7,245 nt of DNA from Candidatus Omnitrophota bacterium (GTDB lineage: Bacteria; Omnitrophota; Gorgyraeia; Zapsychrales; Zapsychraceae). The stretch is from assembly GCA_029567025.1 (NCBI GenBank), contig JAKQLT010000142.1, positions 1-7,245 on the forward strand, written 5' to 3'. Shown in pieces: positions 1 through 5,602 of the stretch (position 1 is its first letter; every line of letters starts with the position of its first letter). Below the pieces are notes generated by a model. It was given only the letters and a program-made list of their open reading frames with translations. It ran no database searches and had not been told where the DNA came from. Made by a program: the position numbers and the translations under genes.

Positions 1-42
1 TCTCATAAAAATACCAAAAACTAATAATACGATAGCTAACAT
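1..42 (-). CDS. Start of a small hydrophobic protein, truncated by window edge
   Basis: Only the first 14 codons are visible, reading MLAIVLLVFGIFMR, and the frame is open to the left edge. The start is supported by a strong Shine-Dalgarno sequence (AAAGGAGAG, 47-55) with six bases between GGAG and the ATG. The visible residues are almost all aliphatic or aromatic, as in an N-terminal membrane anchor, a signal peptide or a small membrane protein. It lies downstream of the receiver gene in the same direction after a gap of about 100 bases that holds promoter-like sequences, so it may be transcribed separately. No family can be assigned from so little sequence. Confidence 0.5.
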   Translation of the reverse strand, partial: MLAIVLLVFGIFMR

Positions 43-46
43 TTTT

Positions 47-55
47 CTCTCCTTT
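47..55 (-). promoter_or_regulatory. Ribosome binding site of the truncated left-edge gene
   Basis: AAAGGAGAG on the minus strand ends five to six bases before the ATG at 40-42. It is the main evidence that the short open frame at the edge is a real gene start. Confidence 0.55.
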
Positions 56-63
56 ATTATTAA

Positions 64-120
64 ATATTTTTTTATTAAGCGAAACGTGTCAATATTAACA
101 GAAATGGTTTCCTCAAGCAA
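64..120 (-). promoter_or_regulatory. Candidate overlapping promoters before the left-edge gene
   Basis: Two sigma-70-like arrangements can be read on the minus strand. One has a perfect -35 TTGACA (87-92), a 17-base spacer and a weak AT-rich -10 AAATAT (64-69). The other, just upstream, has TTGCTT (115-120), a 17-base spacer and TAATAT (92-97). The region is so AT-rich that weak -10 matches are expected by chance; the exact TTGACA is the best single element. Either would transcribe the gene starting at 42. Confidence 0.35.
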
Positions 121-144
121 GGTTTTATATTTTTAAAACACCAA

Positions 145-549
145 TTAAGAATCATTTTTTAAATGCATCCGCGCGATCGCAAAAGAAATCGATTGAGCTA
201 ACTGACGCTCATTGATTTGGCCTTTAATAATATAGTCCTGCGCGCCTTCTTTGATCGTTTGAATCGCTAAGGATTCATCGTCGATGGCGGTTAAGATGAT
301 GACAGGAATCTTTAATGCTTTTCTGTAAATTTTACGAAATGTATCGATCCCATCGCTATCAGGAAGGCGCAAATCCAAAACAATCACATCAAAATATTGC
401 TTATCCAAAAGACCAAGAGCGTCTTGAAGATTCTTAGCAGATAAAATGTCCATTTGATGGCTCGAGGCTTTTAACAACATCGCCTCGACCAACTTCGCAT
501 CAATGGGATTATCTTCTACTAAAAGGCATTTTATAATTTTCTCATTCAT
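145..549 (-). CDS. Stand-alone response regulator receiver (REC) domain protein
   Basis: This 134-residue protein is a single CheY-like receiver with no output domain. The family accepts phosphate from a histidine kinase on a conserved aspartate and changes its partner contacts. All key positions are present: acidic pair E12/D13 in LLVEDNP, phosphoacceptor D59 in VIVLDLRLPD, switch T87 in ILTA, and K109 in DYIIKGQ. The DYIIKGQ segment followed by an amphipathic C-terminal helix (about 113-130) resembles receivers that continue into PAS or GGDEF outputs, but here the protein stops. It lies 42 bases downstream of the GGDEF-EAL gene in the same direction, so the two are probably co-expressed. 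No histidine kinase is visible. The ATG is the only reasonable start, although the purine-rich AAAAGAG touches it directly, so initiation may be weak. The REC call is secure; the partner is unknown. Confidence 0.93.
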   Translation of the reverse strand: MNEKIIKCLLVEDNPIDAKLVEAMLLKASSHQMDILSAKNLQDALGLLDKQYFDVIVLDLRLPDSDGIDTFRKIYRKALKIPVIILTAIDDESLAIQTIKEGAQDYIIKGQINERQLAQSISFAIARMHLKNDS

Positions 550-591
550 CTCTTTTATAATAATATTTTATATAAAAAACTACTATAAAAA

Positions 592-3500
592 TTAAGAATA
601 TTTTTTCGTGTTTTCTATCGCAAAGGCAAGAAAATCATCTTCCTTTAAAGATTTTGTAAAATAAAAACCTTGAACAGAATCACATCCTTGAAAGCGCAAA
701 TATTCAAGTTGGCCTTCATTTTCAACACCTTCCCCAATCACTTTAAGGTCCAAACCATGCGCCATAGAAATAATCGCTTTCGTTAAAGCCGCGGTTGAAG
801 CATCATCCACAATATCTTTCACAAAAGAACGATCTATTTTTAATGTTTTAAACGGAAATTTCTTTAAATAATTAAGCGATGAATATCCTGTCCCAAAATC
901 ATCAATAGAAATGCGCACGCCTATCATACTTAATTGATTTAAAATTTCTTTAATTCTTGGTGTTCCATCAATCAAAAGATTTTCTGTAATTTCCAATTCC
1001 AAATGTGTCGACTCTAATTTTGTTTTATTTAAGACTTTTAATATTGTTTCCACGATATTATTTATCTTAAATTGTCGTGAAGACACATTGACCGCAATCC
1101 GCAAAGGAAGGCCTAATTGCTCTTCCCATGATTTAAGTTGCGCGCACGCAGTTTCCAAAACCCATTCGCCAATAGGCACAATCAATCCGGTTTCCTCGGC
1201 TAAAGGAATAAATGATAACGGCGGCATCAATCCCAATTCTTTATTCTGCCAACGCAAAAGAGCTTCCGCACCGAATATTTTTCCCGACGCTATATCAATA
1301 AACGGTTCATAAACTAAAAAAAGCTCATCGCGCTCTAAAGCATGGCGTAATTGAGCTTCAAGCCCTATACGTTTATTGGAGACTTCATTCATTTCAGAAG
1401 TAAAAAAATGCAAAGTATTACGCGAAGCATCTTTGGCTTTAAACATCGCGGAATCCGCATTACGCAACAAAGTTTCGGGATCATCCCCATCATCAGGCGC
1501 AATCGTAATACCGATACTTCCTGTCATAAAAATTTCCTGGCCTTCAAAAATATACGGCTTAGACAAAATATCTAAAATTTTCTTAGCCACTATTTCGGCC
1601 TGGGCCGAGTGCGTTAAATCAGGCAAAATAATTAAAAATTCATCTCCGCCTAAACGAGCAATCGTATCACTATCCCGCGTGACAGATTTTATCCGACGAG
1701 ACGCCTCAATAATCAAATGATCTCCCACCGAATGTCCCAATGTTTCATTAACACGTTTAAATTGATCCAAATCAACAAACATAAGCGCGACAAGGCGCTG
1801 GGCCCGTTGAGCACGAACAATTGCTTGAGATAAACGGTCAAATGCTAACACACGATTCGGAAGGTCTGTTAACGCATCAAAATTCGCCTGATGTTCCAAG
1901 CGTGTTTCAAATTCTTTTCTGACAGTTAAATCCTCTTTTGTAACCAAATAATTAGTGATAACACCTTCCGGATCTTTAATCGGCGTAATAGAAATATATT
2001 CCCAATACGCCTCGCCATCTTTTTTCAAACTGCATAATTCTCCGGACCACTCTCGTCCGCTTGAAATTTTTTTCCACATATCTTTATATTGACGTTCAGA
2101 GATATGATCTGATTTTAAAATACGAATATCCTGGCCTAAAACATCCGTCGCGAGATATCCTGTAATTTGGGTAAAACGCGGATTGACATATTCAATGGTC
2201 CCTTTGGTATCGCAAATAATAACAGAAGCCGGGCTTTGTTCAACTGCACTCGAAAGCTTAAAAGATGCTTCTTCAGCTTTTTTACGACCTGTGATATCCA
2301 TAACCGTAAAAGTTATTCCTTTAGAAAAATCGCGTTGGTCAATCGCTGAAACACCTAACCAGATATCCAGCATACTTCCATCTTTACGTTTAAATTTCGT
2401 TTCAATAGCGCCTGTGCCGAATTCTCGAGCCTGTCCATAAATAATCTGGCCCACGCGCTGATATTCTGCTTCATTAACATACATAATACGCGCATTTTGA
2501 TTGGTTAGTTCCTCAAGAGAATATCCCAACATCCGCGCTAAACGGCTATTGACCCAAACAAGATTGCGATTAATGGTAAAACCAATCCCAATAGGCGCGG
2601 AACGAAAAACGCTCTGCAACATTCCTTCACTGCGCTCTAACGCTTCCATAGATTTACGTTTATCCTGAGCAATAAGAATTTGAGTGATTTGATCCGCTAA
2701 TTCTCCAGCAAAACTAATTTCATCACTCGTCCAAAAACGTTTCTCCCCAACATTCTCTAAACAAATAACGCCAACCACAAAACCTTCTTTACGAATAGGG
2801 GCATCCAATAGAGAAAAAACATTATAAAGGGTTGAATAATCATCTTTAAATTCCGCGGTCAATTCATTGGCATAAACATCATAAACATCAATGACGCGCT
2901 TCATCTTAATCGCCTCAAAATAACGAGGATATTTCTCGGTTGTCAAAGTCAACTCATGAGAATGTTTCTTTAACGACTTCTCAAAAAGGTCTATACAACG
3001 CAGTTCTTTTTTATCTTCGCTAAAAAACCATATCCCTACACGCTCAACATTCATAGTTTCTGCCGCAATTTCCGATACATCCTGAATTACGCTATCAAAA
3101 CTTTGGCCTTCTAAGAAATTACCTGTCGCTATTTTAACAATCGCGGCCTGTTGCGAACGAATACGAAAGCCCTGATTTAAAATATCACGTTCTATTTCCT
3201 TGCGTTCGGAAAGATCCCTCAAGATCATCGAGATGTAATCTACCTCGCCTTCATGATTACGATGCGCCATCATAACTTGCGAGACAGGAATTTCTTTAGC
3301 GCTTGAATGAACAATAACCGTTTCTCCTTTCCATGATCCATCTTTTATTGTTACAGGAAAGGCATCTTGAAAAATATTATCTCTTACCCATAATGGATAA
3401 ATATCGCTTATCTTTTTTAAAGAAACATCCATATTTTCTGGCCAACCTAACATTTTCTTACCGGCGCTATTCAAATAAATCAAATGATAGTCGGATTTAA

Positions 3501-3759
3501 CCAAAGCCACTAAATCACTTGTCGTTTCTAAAATGCTTATTAACTGATCTTGCTCATTTTGATTTTGAGCTTTCGTGCAATTTCTACGGAAAACACAAAA
3601 TCCATACTGAGACATCATAATAATCAAAATGATTGGAATCGCTATTTCATGGTGGGGAAAACGAGAAAAGAACGGATGTTCTAACAGCATCAAAACAACA
3701 AGAAGAAGAAAAATAAAAAGAGAATTGAACTCAAAGAAAAAAGATTTTTTGGATTTCAC
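592..3759 (-). CDS. Membrane-bound PAS-GAF-PAS-PAS-GGDEF-EAL cyclic-di-GMP enzyme
   Basis: A 1055-residue sensor/output protein. Two hydrophobic helices (about 13-31 and 39-57) anchor it in the inner membrane with almost no periplasmic sensor, so sensing is likely cytoplasmic or within the membrane. Next come PAS (about 73-190), GAF (about 200-365), PAS (about 375-495) and PAS (about 500-617). The GGDEF domain (about 625-790) makes cyclic-di-GMP from two GTP: GGDEF is intact at 704-708, metal and guanine positions D663, N671 and D680 are present, and an inhibitory I-site RDSD sits at 695-698, the expected five residues upstream. The EAL domain (about 800-1045) hydrolyses cyclic-di-GMP to pGpG: E832 of EAL, N891, E923, D953/D954, K974, E1010 and Q1030 are all kept, as is loop 6 (DFGTGYSS). 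Both activities therefore look possible. The GTG start is supported by AAGGAG five bases upstream. The ligands of the PAS and GAF domains cannot be read from sequence; no LOV-type cysteine motif is seen. Confidence 0.95.
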   Translation of the reverse strand: MKSKKSFFFEFNSLFIFLLLVVLMLLEHPFFSRFPHHEIAIPIILIIMMSQYGFCVFRRNCTKAQNQNEQDQLISILETTSDLVALVKSDYHLIYLNSAGKKMLGWPENMDVSLKKISDIYPLWVRDNIFQDAFPVTIKDGSWKGETVIVHSSAKEIPVSQVMMAHRNHEGEVDYISMILRDLSERKEIERDILNQGFRIRSQQAAIVKIATGNFLEGQSFDSVIQDVSEIAAETMNVERVGIWFFSEDKKELRCIDLFEKSLKKHSHELTLTTEKYPRYFEAIKMKRVIDVYDVYANELTAEFKDDYSTLYNVFSLLDAPIRKEGFVVGVICLENVGEKRFWTSDEISFAGELADQITQILIAQDKRKSMEALERSEGMLQSVFRSAPIGIGFTINRNLVWVNSRLARMLGYSLEELTNQNARIMYVNEAEYQRVGQIIYGQAREFGTGAIETKFKRKDGSMLDIWLGVSAIDQRDFSKGITFTVMDITGRKKAEEASFKLSSAVEQSPASVIICDTKGTIEYVNPRFTQITGYLATDVLGQDIRILKSDHISERQYKDMWKKISSGREWSGELCSLKKDGEAYWEYISITPIKDPEGVITNYLVTKEDLTVRKEFETRLEHQANFDALTDLPNRVLAFDRLSQAIVRAQRAQRLVALMFVDLDQFKRVNETLGHSVGDHLIIEASRRIKSVTRDSDTIARLGGDEFLIILPDLTHSAQAEIVAKKILDILSKPYIFEGQEIFMTGSIGITIAPDDGDDPETLLRNADSAMFKAKDASRNTLHFFTSEMNEVSNKRIGLEAQLRHALERDELFLVYEPFIDIASGKIFGAEALLRWQNKELGLMPPLSFIPLAEETGLIVPIGEWVLETACAQLKSWEEQLGLPLRIAVNVSSRQFKINNIVETILKVLNKTKLESTHLELEITENLLIDGTPRIKEILNQLSMIGVRISIDDFGTGYSSLNYLKKFPFKTLKIDRSFVKDIVDDASTAALTKAIISMAHGLDLKVIGEGVENEGQLEYLRFQGCDSVQGFYFTKSLKEDDFLAFAIENTKKYS

Positions 3760-3764
3760 AAAGA

Positions 3765-3770
3765 CTCCTT
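3765..3770 (-). promoter_or_regulatory. Ribosome binding site deciding a GTG start
   Basis: AAGGAG on the minus strand lies five bases before the GTG at 3757-3759, which fixes this non-ATG codon as the start of the GGDEF-EAL gene. Part of the site also belongs to a short inverted repeat (3768-3781). Confidence 0.75.
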
Positions 3771-3781
3771 ATTGAAATAAG
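3768..3781 (-). repeat. Short inverted repeat overlapping the ribosome binding site
   Basis: The minus strand reads CTTATTTCAATAAG, a perfect inverted repeat able to form five A/U-rich pairs around a four-base loop. Its 3' arm includes the AAG of the AAGGAG site of the GGDEF-EAL gene. The hairpin would be weak and could be chance in such AT-rich DNA. Confidence 0.35.
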
Positions 3782-3829
3782 CATTTACCAAAAAAAATCT
3801 TTACATACAAAAGGCATATCCCACATAAT

Positions 3830-4798
3830 TTAGACAGCCTGCAAATCAGAAAGATGTTTGATGCGTTTCAGCATATTCGGATGCGTGCTTAACACTTCTA
3901 ATAACCGGTCACTTGTACTGACTTTTATTTTTTTGCTACGAATAAGCGCAAGTTCACTGGCTTCAATCGTTCCGCTTTTATCAATATCAATTTGACTTAA
4001 TTCCTTAATTTCATGCATCGCTTGAGAAGGATCATTAACAAAAAACGCTTTAAACCCTTCCGCTTCTTTTAACATCTCTTTATCTAAACGAGCCGAACCA
4101 TAAACCAATTTATATAAAGCTGAAGCTAACGCCGATGGTTTATTGCCTAACGCCACCGATCCTTTATCCGCAAAATATTCGCGAATACGCGAAGCATAAA
4201 GAACTAATAAATTCGTTATAAAATAAAAAAGGAATGCGGCAAGGCCAATGAGCACTGTATTGCCTCCTCGATCTTCTCGACGATGTCCACCGCCGTAGAA
4301 CATAAAATGCCACGCAATACGATACATAATCATCGGAATAACCGATAAAATCGTAATAGTTAAAACATCGCGATTTTTTAAATGGCTGATTTCATGGCCA
4401 ATGACTGCTTTTAATTCATCAGGATTCAAAAGACGGGCAATCGCTGTTGTCACGCAAACTCTTCCATCATTTAATCCGCGCCCAAAAGCAAAAGCGTTCG
4501 GAATAGAAATTTGCGCAATGCCGACTTTAGGCATAGGAATATTCGCACGGCGGGCTTGATCTTCGACGATCGCATATAATTGCGGATTATCTTCTCTTTT
4601 AAGATATCGTACGCGCATCGACCATTCCACAATTTTAGGGCCAATCAAGTACTGAATAAACATCATCACTAATGAAATTCCCAAATAAAAATAAAATCCA
4701 GTCATGCCCATAGCGGTTCCAATCATAACCACAATCGCATAAACAATAGCGAAAAGGACACCTAACAATAAAAACATTCTCAACTGTAATGAAAACAT
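3830..4798 (-). CDS. htpX: HtpX-like M48 family zinc metalloprotease with an EF-hand-like loop
   Basis: A 322-residue membrane metalloprotease. HtpX proteins cleave damaged or misfolded membrane proteins, with the active site facing the cytoplasm. Two N-terminal helices (about 8-31 and 35-53) precede the zinc motif HEISH (H135, E136, H139); two more hydrophobic segments follow (about 147-167 and 182-202), then the third zinc ligand E207 in REYFAD. The C-terminal STHPNMLKRI segment is typical of the family. Between these lies DIDKSGTIEASE (271-282), which matches a canonical 12-residue EF-hand loop. The stretch from the third ligand to the C-terminus is about 115 residues, against about 71 in E. 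coli HtpX, so this region is expanded. Start choice: GTG (4799-4801) and ATG (4796-4798) are adjacent; AAGGAGG lies two bases before the GTG and five before the ATG, so I prefer the ATG. It diverges from the DJ-1-like gene and lies 70 bases upstream of the GGDEF-EAL gene. Confidence 0.93.
   Translation of the reverse strand: MFSLQLRMFLLLGVLFAIVYAIVVMIGTAMGMTGFYFYLGISLVMMFIQYLIGPKIVEWSMRVRYLKREDNPQLYAIVEDQARRANIPMPKVGIAQISIPNAFAFGRGLNDGRVCVTTAIARLLNPDELKAVIGHEISHLKNRDVLTITILSVIPMIMYRIAWHFMFYGGGHRREDRGGNTVLIGLAAFLFYFITNLLVLYASRIREYFADKGSVALGNKPSALASALYKLVYGSARLDKEMLKEAEGFKAFFVNDPSQAMHEIKELSQIDIDKSGTIEASELALIRSKKIKVSTSDRLLEVLSTHPNMLKRIKHLSDLQAV
3953..3988 (-). other. EF-hand-like calcium-binding loop encoded inside htpX
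   Basis: These 36 bases encode DIDKSGTIEASE. Counting loop positions, D1, D3, S5, G6, I8, E9 and E12 fit the canonical EF-hand pattern, including the invariant bidentate glutamate at position 12. The flanking residues (HEIKELSQ before, LALIRSKK after) could form the two helices. Only one loop is present. The match is read from sequence; calcium binding is inferred. Confidence 0.7.
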
Positions 4799-4803
4799 CA
4801 CGT

Positions 4804-4810
4804 CCTCCTT
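4804..4810 (-). promoter_or_regulatory. Ribosome binding site of htpX
   Basis: AAGGAGG on the minus strand is a near-perfect Shine-Dalgarno sequence. Its spacing of two bases to the GTG and five bases to the following ATG favours the ATG at 4796-4798. Confidence 0.75.
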
Positions 4811-4841
4811 TTAAAAAATCATTTTTATTTCTTGGAATGTT

Positions 4842-4869
4842 ATTTTAACAATTTTATTTTTTTTTGCAA
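4842..4869 (-). promoter_or_regulatory. Candidate sigma-70-type promoter of htpX
   Basis: On the minus strand, TTGCAA (4864-4869) and TAAAAT (4842-4847, five of six matches to TATAAT) are separated by 16 bases that include a nine-A run. It lies about 45 bases upstream of the htpX start. The AT-rich context makes chance matches likely, but the position is right. Confidence 0.45.
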
Positions 4870-4891
4870 GAAATGATTATTCGCTAAAAGA

Positions 4892-4916
4892 ACGTCGGGA
4901 AGATCATTATTGACGT
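4892..4916. promoter_or_regulatory. Possible operator: inverted repeat ACGTC-N15-GACGT
   Basis: A perfect five-base inverted repeat with arms at 4892-4896 and 4912-4916, centres 20 bases apart (about two helical turns), lies in the divergent region between htpX and the DJ-1-like gene. Its right arm overlaps the candidate -35 hexamer of the latter. This geometry would suit a dimeric regulator, but the arms are short and no known binding site is recognised. Confidence 0.25.
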
Positions 4917-4939
4917 AACAGTCGTTTTTATGGTAAAAC
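4910..4939 (+). promoter_or_regulatory. Candidate promoter of the DJ-1/PfpI family gene
   Basis: TTGACG (4910-4915, one mismatch to consensus) is followed after 18 bases by TAAAAC (4934-4939, four of six matches). It would give a short leader before the start at 4981. The -35 element is good and the -10 mediocre. Confidence 0.4.
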
Positions 4940-4968
4940 TCGTTTTATACCATATTAATAAAAATATC

Positions 4969-4974
4969 AAAGGA
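4969..4974 (+). promoter_or_regulatory. Ribosome binding site deciding the DJ-1-like gene start
   Basis: AAAGGA six bases before the ATG at 4981 selects this start over the upstream in-frame ATG at 4930, which has no purine-rich site before it. Confidence 0.7.
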
Positions 4975-4980
4975 CAACTT

Positions 4981-5535
4981 ATGAATAAAAAAGCCCTCGT
5001 TATTTTAGCCTCTGGGTTTGAAGAAATCGAGGCCGTAACCCCGATTGATCTTTTGAAACGTGCAGGCATTGATGTTACTGTTTGCGGTGTTGGGGAAAAA
5101 TCCATTACCGGCGGACGGGCCAAAATCACTGTTGTTACGGAAAAAAATATTGCGGATATATCTGAAGATTTTGATGCCATTATTCTTCCGGGTGGAATGC
5201 CCGGAGCCGCTAACTTAGCAGCATCTCCAAAAGTTAATGAACTCATCACAAAAGCCCATCAAACAAAGAAAATTATCGCCGCCATTTGCGCGTCGCCTGT
5301 TATCGTCTTAACGCCTTTAGGCATCCTAAAAAATAAAACCGCCACTTGTTTTCCAGGAATGGAAAAAGATTTTCATCCAACCACAACATTCAAAAAACAA
5401 TCAACAGTTGTTGACGGAAATATTATCACCAGCCAAGGAGCCGGAACATCCTTTGATTTTTCGCTTAAAATTATTGAACAACTTCTTGGAATCGAAGCCG
5501 TAAAGAAAGTGAAAATAGCTACTGTCGCTGATTAA
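4981..5535 (+). CDS. DJ-1/PfpI/YajL family protein (class I glutamine amidotransferase-like fold)
   Basis: A 184-residue cytoplasmic protein, the usual length of the DJ-1/YajL branch. Members protect against oxidative or carbonyl stress; glyoxalase, deglycase and chaperone activities have been proposed and the true substrate is disputed. Key features are the N-terminal strand and GFEEIEAVTP with the conserved glutamate E17, LPGGMPG (69-75), and the nucleophile elbow AAICASP with C103 as the reactive cysteine. Near the end, SQGAGTSFDFSL matches the corresponding segment of human DJ-1. The ATG at 4981 is chosen because AAAGGA (4969-4974) lies six bases upstream and the protein then begins directly at the family's first strand. 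An in-frame ATG at 4930 lacks a ribosome binding site and would add 17 residues not typical of the family. It is divergent from htpX and convergent with the EF-G-like gene. The family call is firm; the biochemical role is not. Confidence 0.95.
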   Translation: MNKKALVILASGFEEIEAVTPIDLLKRAGIDVTVCGVGEKSITGGRAKITVVTEKNIADISEDFDAIILPGGMPGAANLAASPKVNELITKAHQTKKIIAAICASPVIVLTPLGILKNKTATCFPGMEKDFHPTTTFKKQSTVVDGNIITSQGAGTSFDFSLKIIEQLLGIEAVKKVKIATVAD

Positions 5536-5545
5536 AATAAAAAAT

Positions 5546-5583
5546 AAACCTCCGAAGCTAAAATGAATTAACCCCGGAGGTTT
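5546..5583. terminator. Bidirectional Rho-independent terminator between convergent genes
   Basis: AAACCTCCG (5546-5554) and CGGAGGTTT (5575-5583) form a perfect nine-base-pair stem around a 20-base loop. It starts 11 bases after the stop of the DJ-1-like gene and ends 20 bases before the stop of the EF-G-like gene. Read on the minus strand the stem is followed by a T-rich tract (TTTATTTTTTATTTT), a strong terminator for the EF-G-like transcript. On the plus strand the tail is TTTGTAT, which is weaker. The loop is longer than in most strong terminators. Confidence 0.75.
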
Positions 5584-5602
5584 GTATAAAACATATAAAA
5601 CG

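Noticed and set aside
121..142. A possible hairpin (GGTTTTA with TAAAACACC) after the receiver gene as a terminator
   Set aside because: The stem needs a two-base bulge, is almost all A-T, and is not followed by a T run in the direction of transcription.
1088..1720. Plus-strand open frames opposite the GGDEF-EAL gene
   Set aside because: They lie antisense to the conserved GGDEF and EAL coding sequence, overlap each other in different frames and show no recognisable domain.
2167..2440. Two overlapping plus-strand open frames opposite the PAS-encoding part of the GGDEF-EAL gene
   Set aside because: They are antisense to well-conserved PAS domains, with no family resemblance in their translations.
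3760..3829. A terminator or a strong promoter between htpX and the GGDEF-EAL gene
   Set aside because: There is an eight-T run on the minus strand but no GC-rich stem before it, and the best promoter reading (TTGTAT, 17 bases, TAAATG) is poor.
4930..4980. A 17-residue N-terminal extension of the DJ-1-like protein from the ATG at 4930
   Set aside because: There is no ribosome binding site before 4930, the extension overlaps the candidate promoter, and the family normally starts at the strand encoded right after 4981, where AAAGGA is well placed.
4884..5249. A 121-residue minus-strand open frame
   Set aside because: It is the antisense shadow of the DJ-1-like gene and runs through its promoter region; the translation has no family resemblance.
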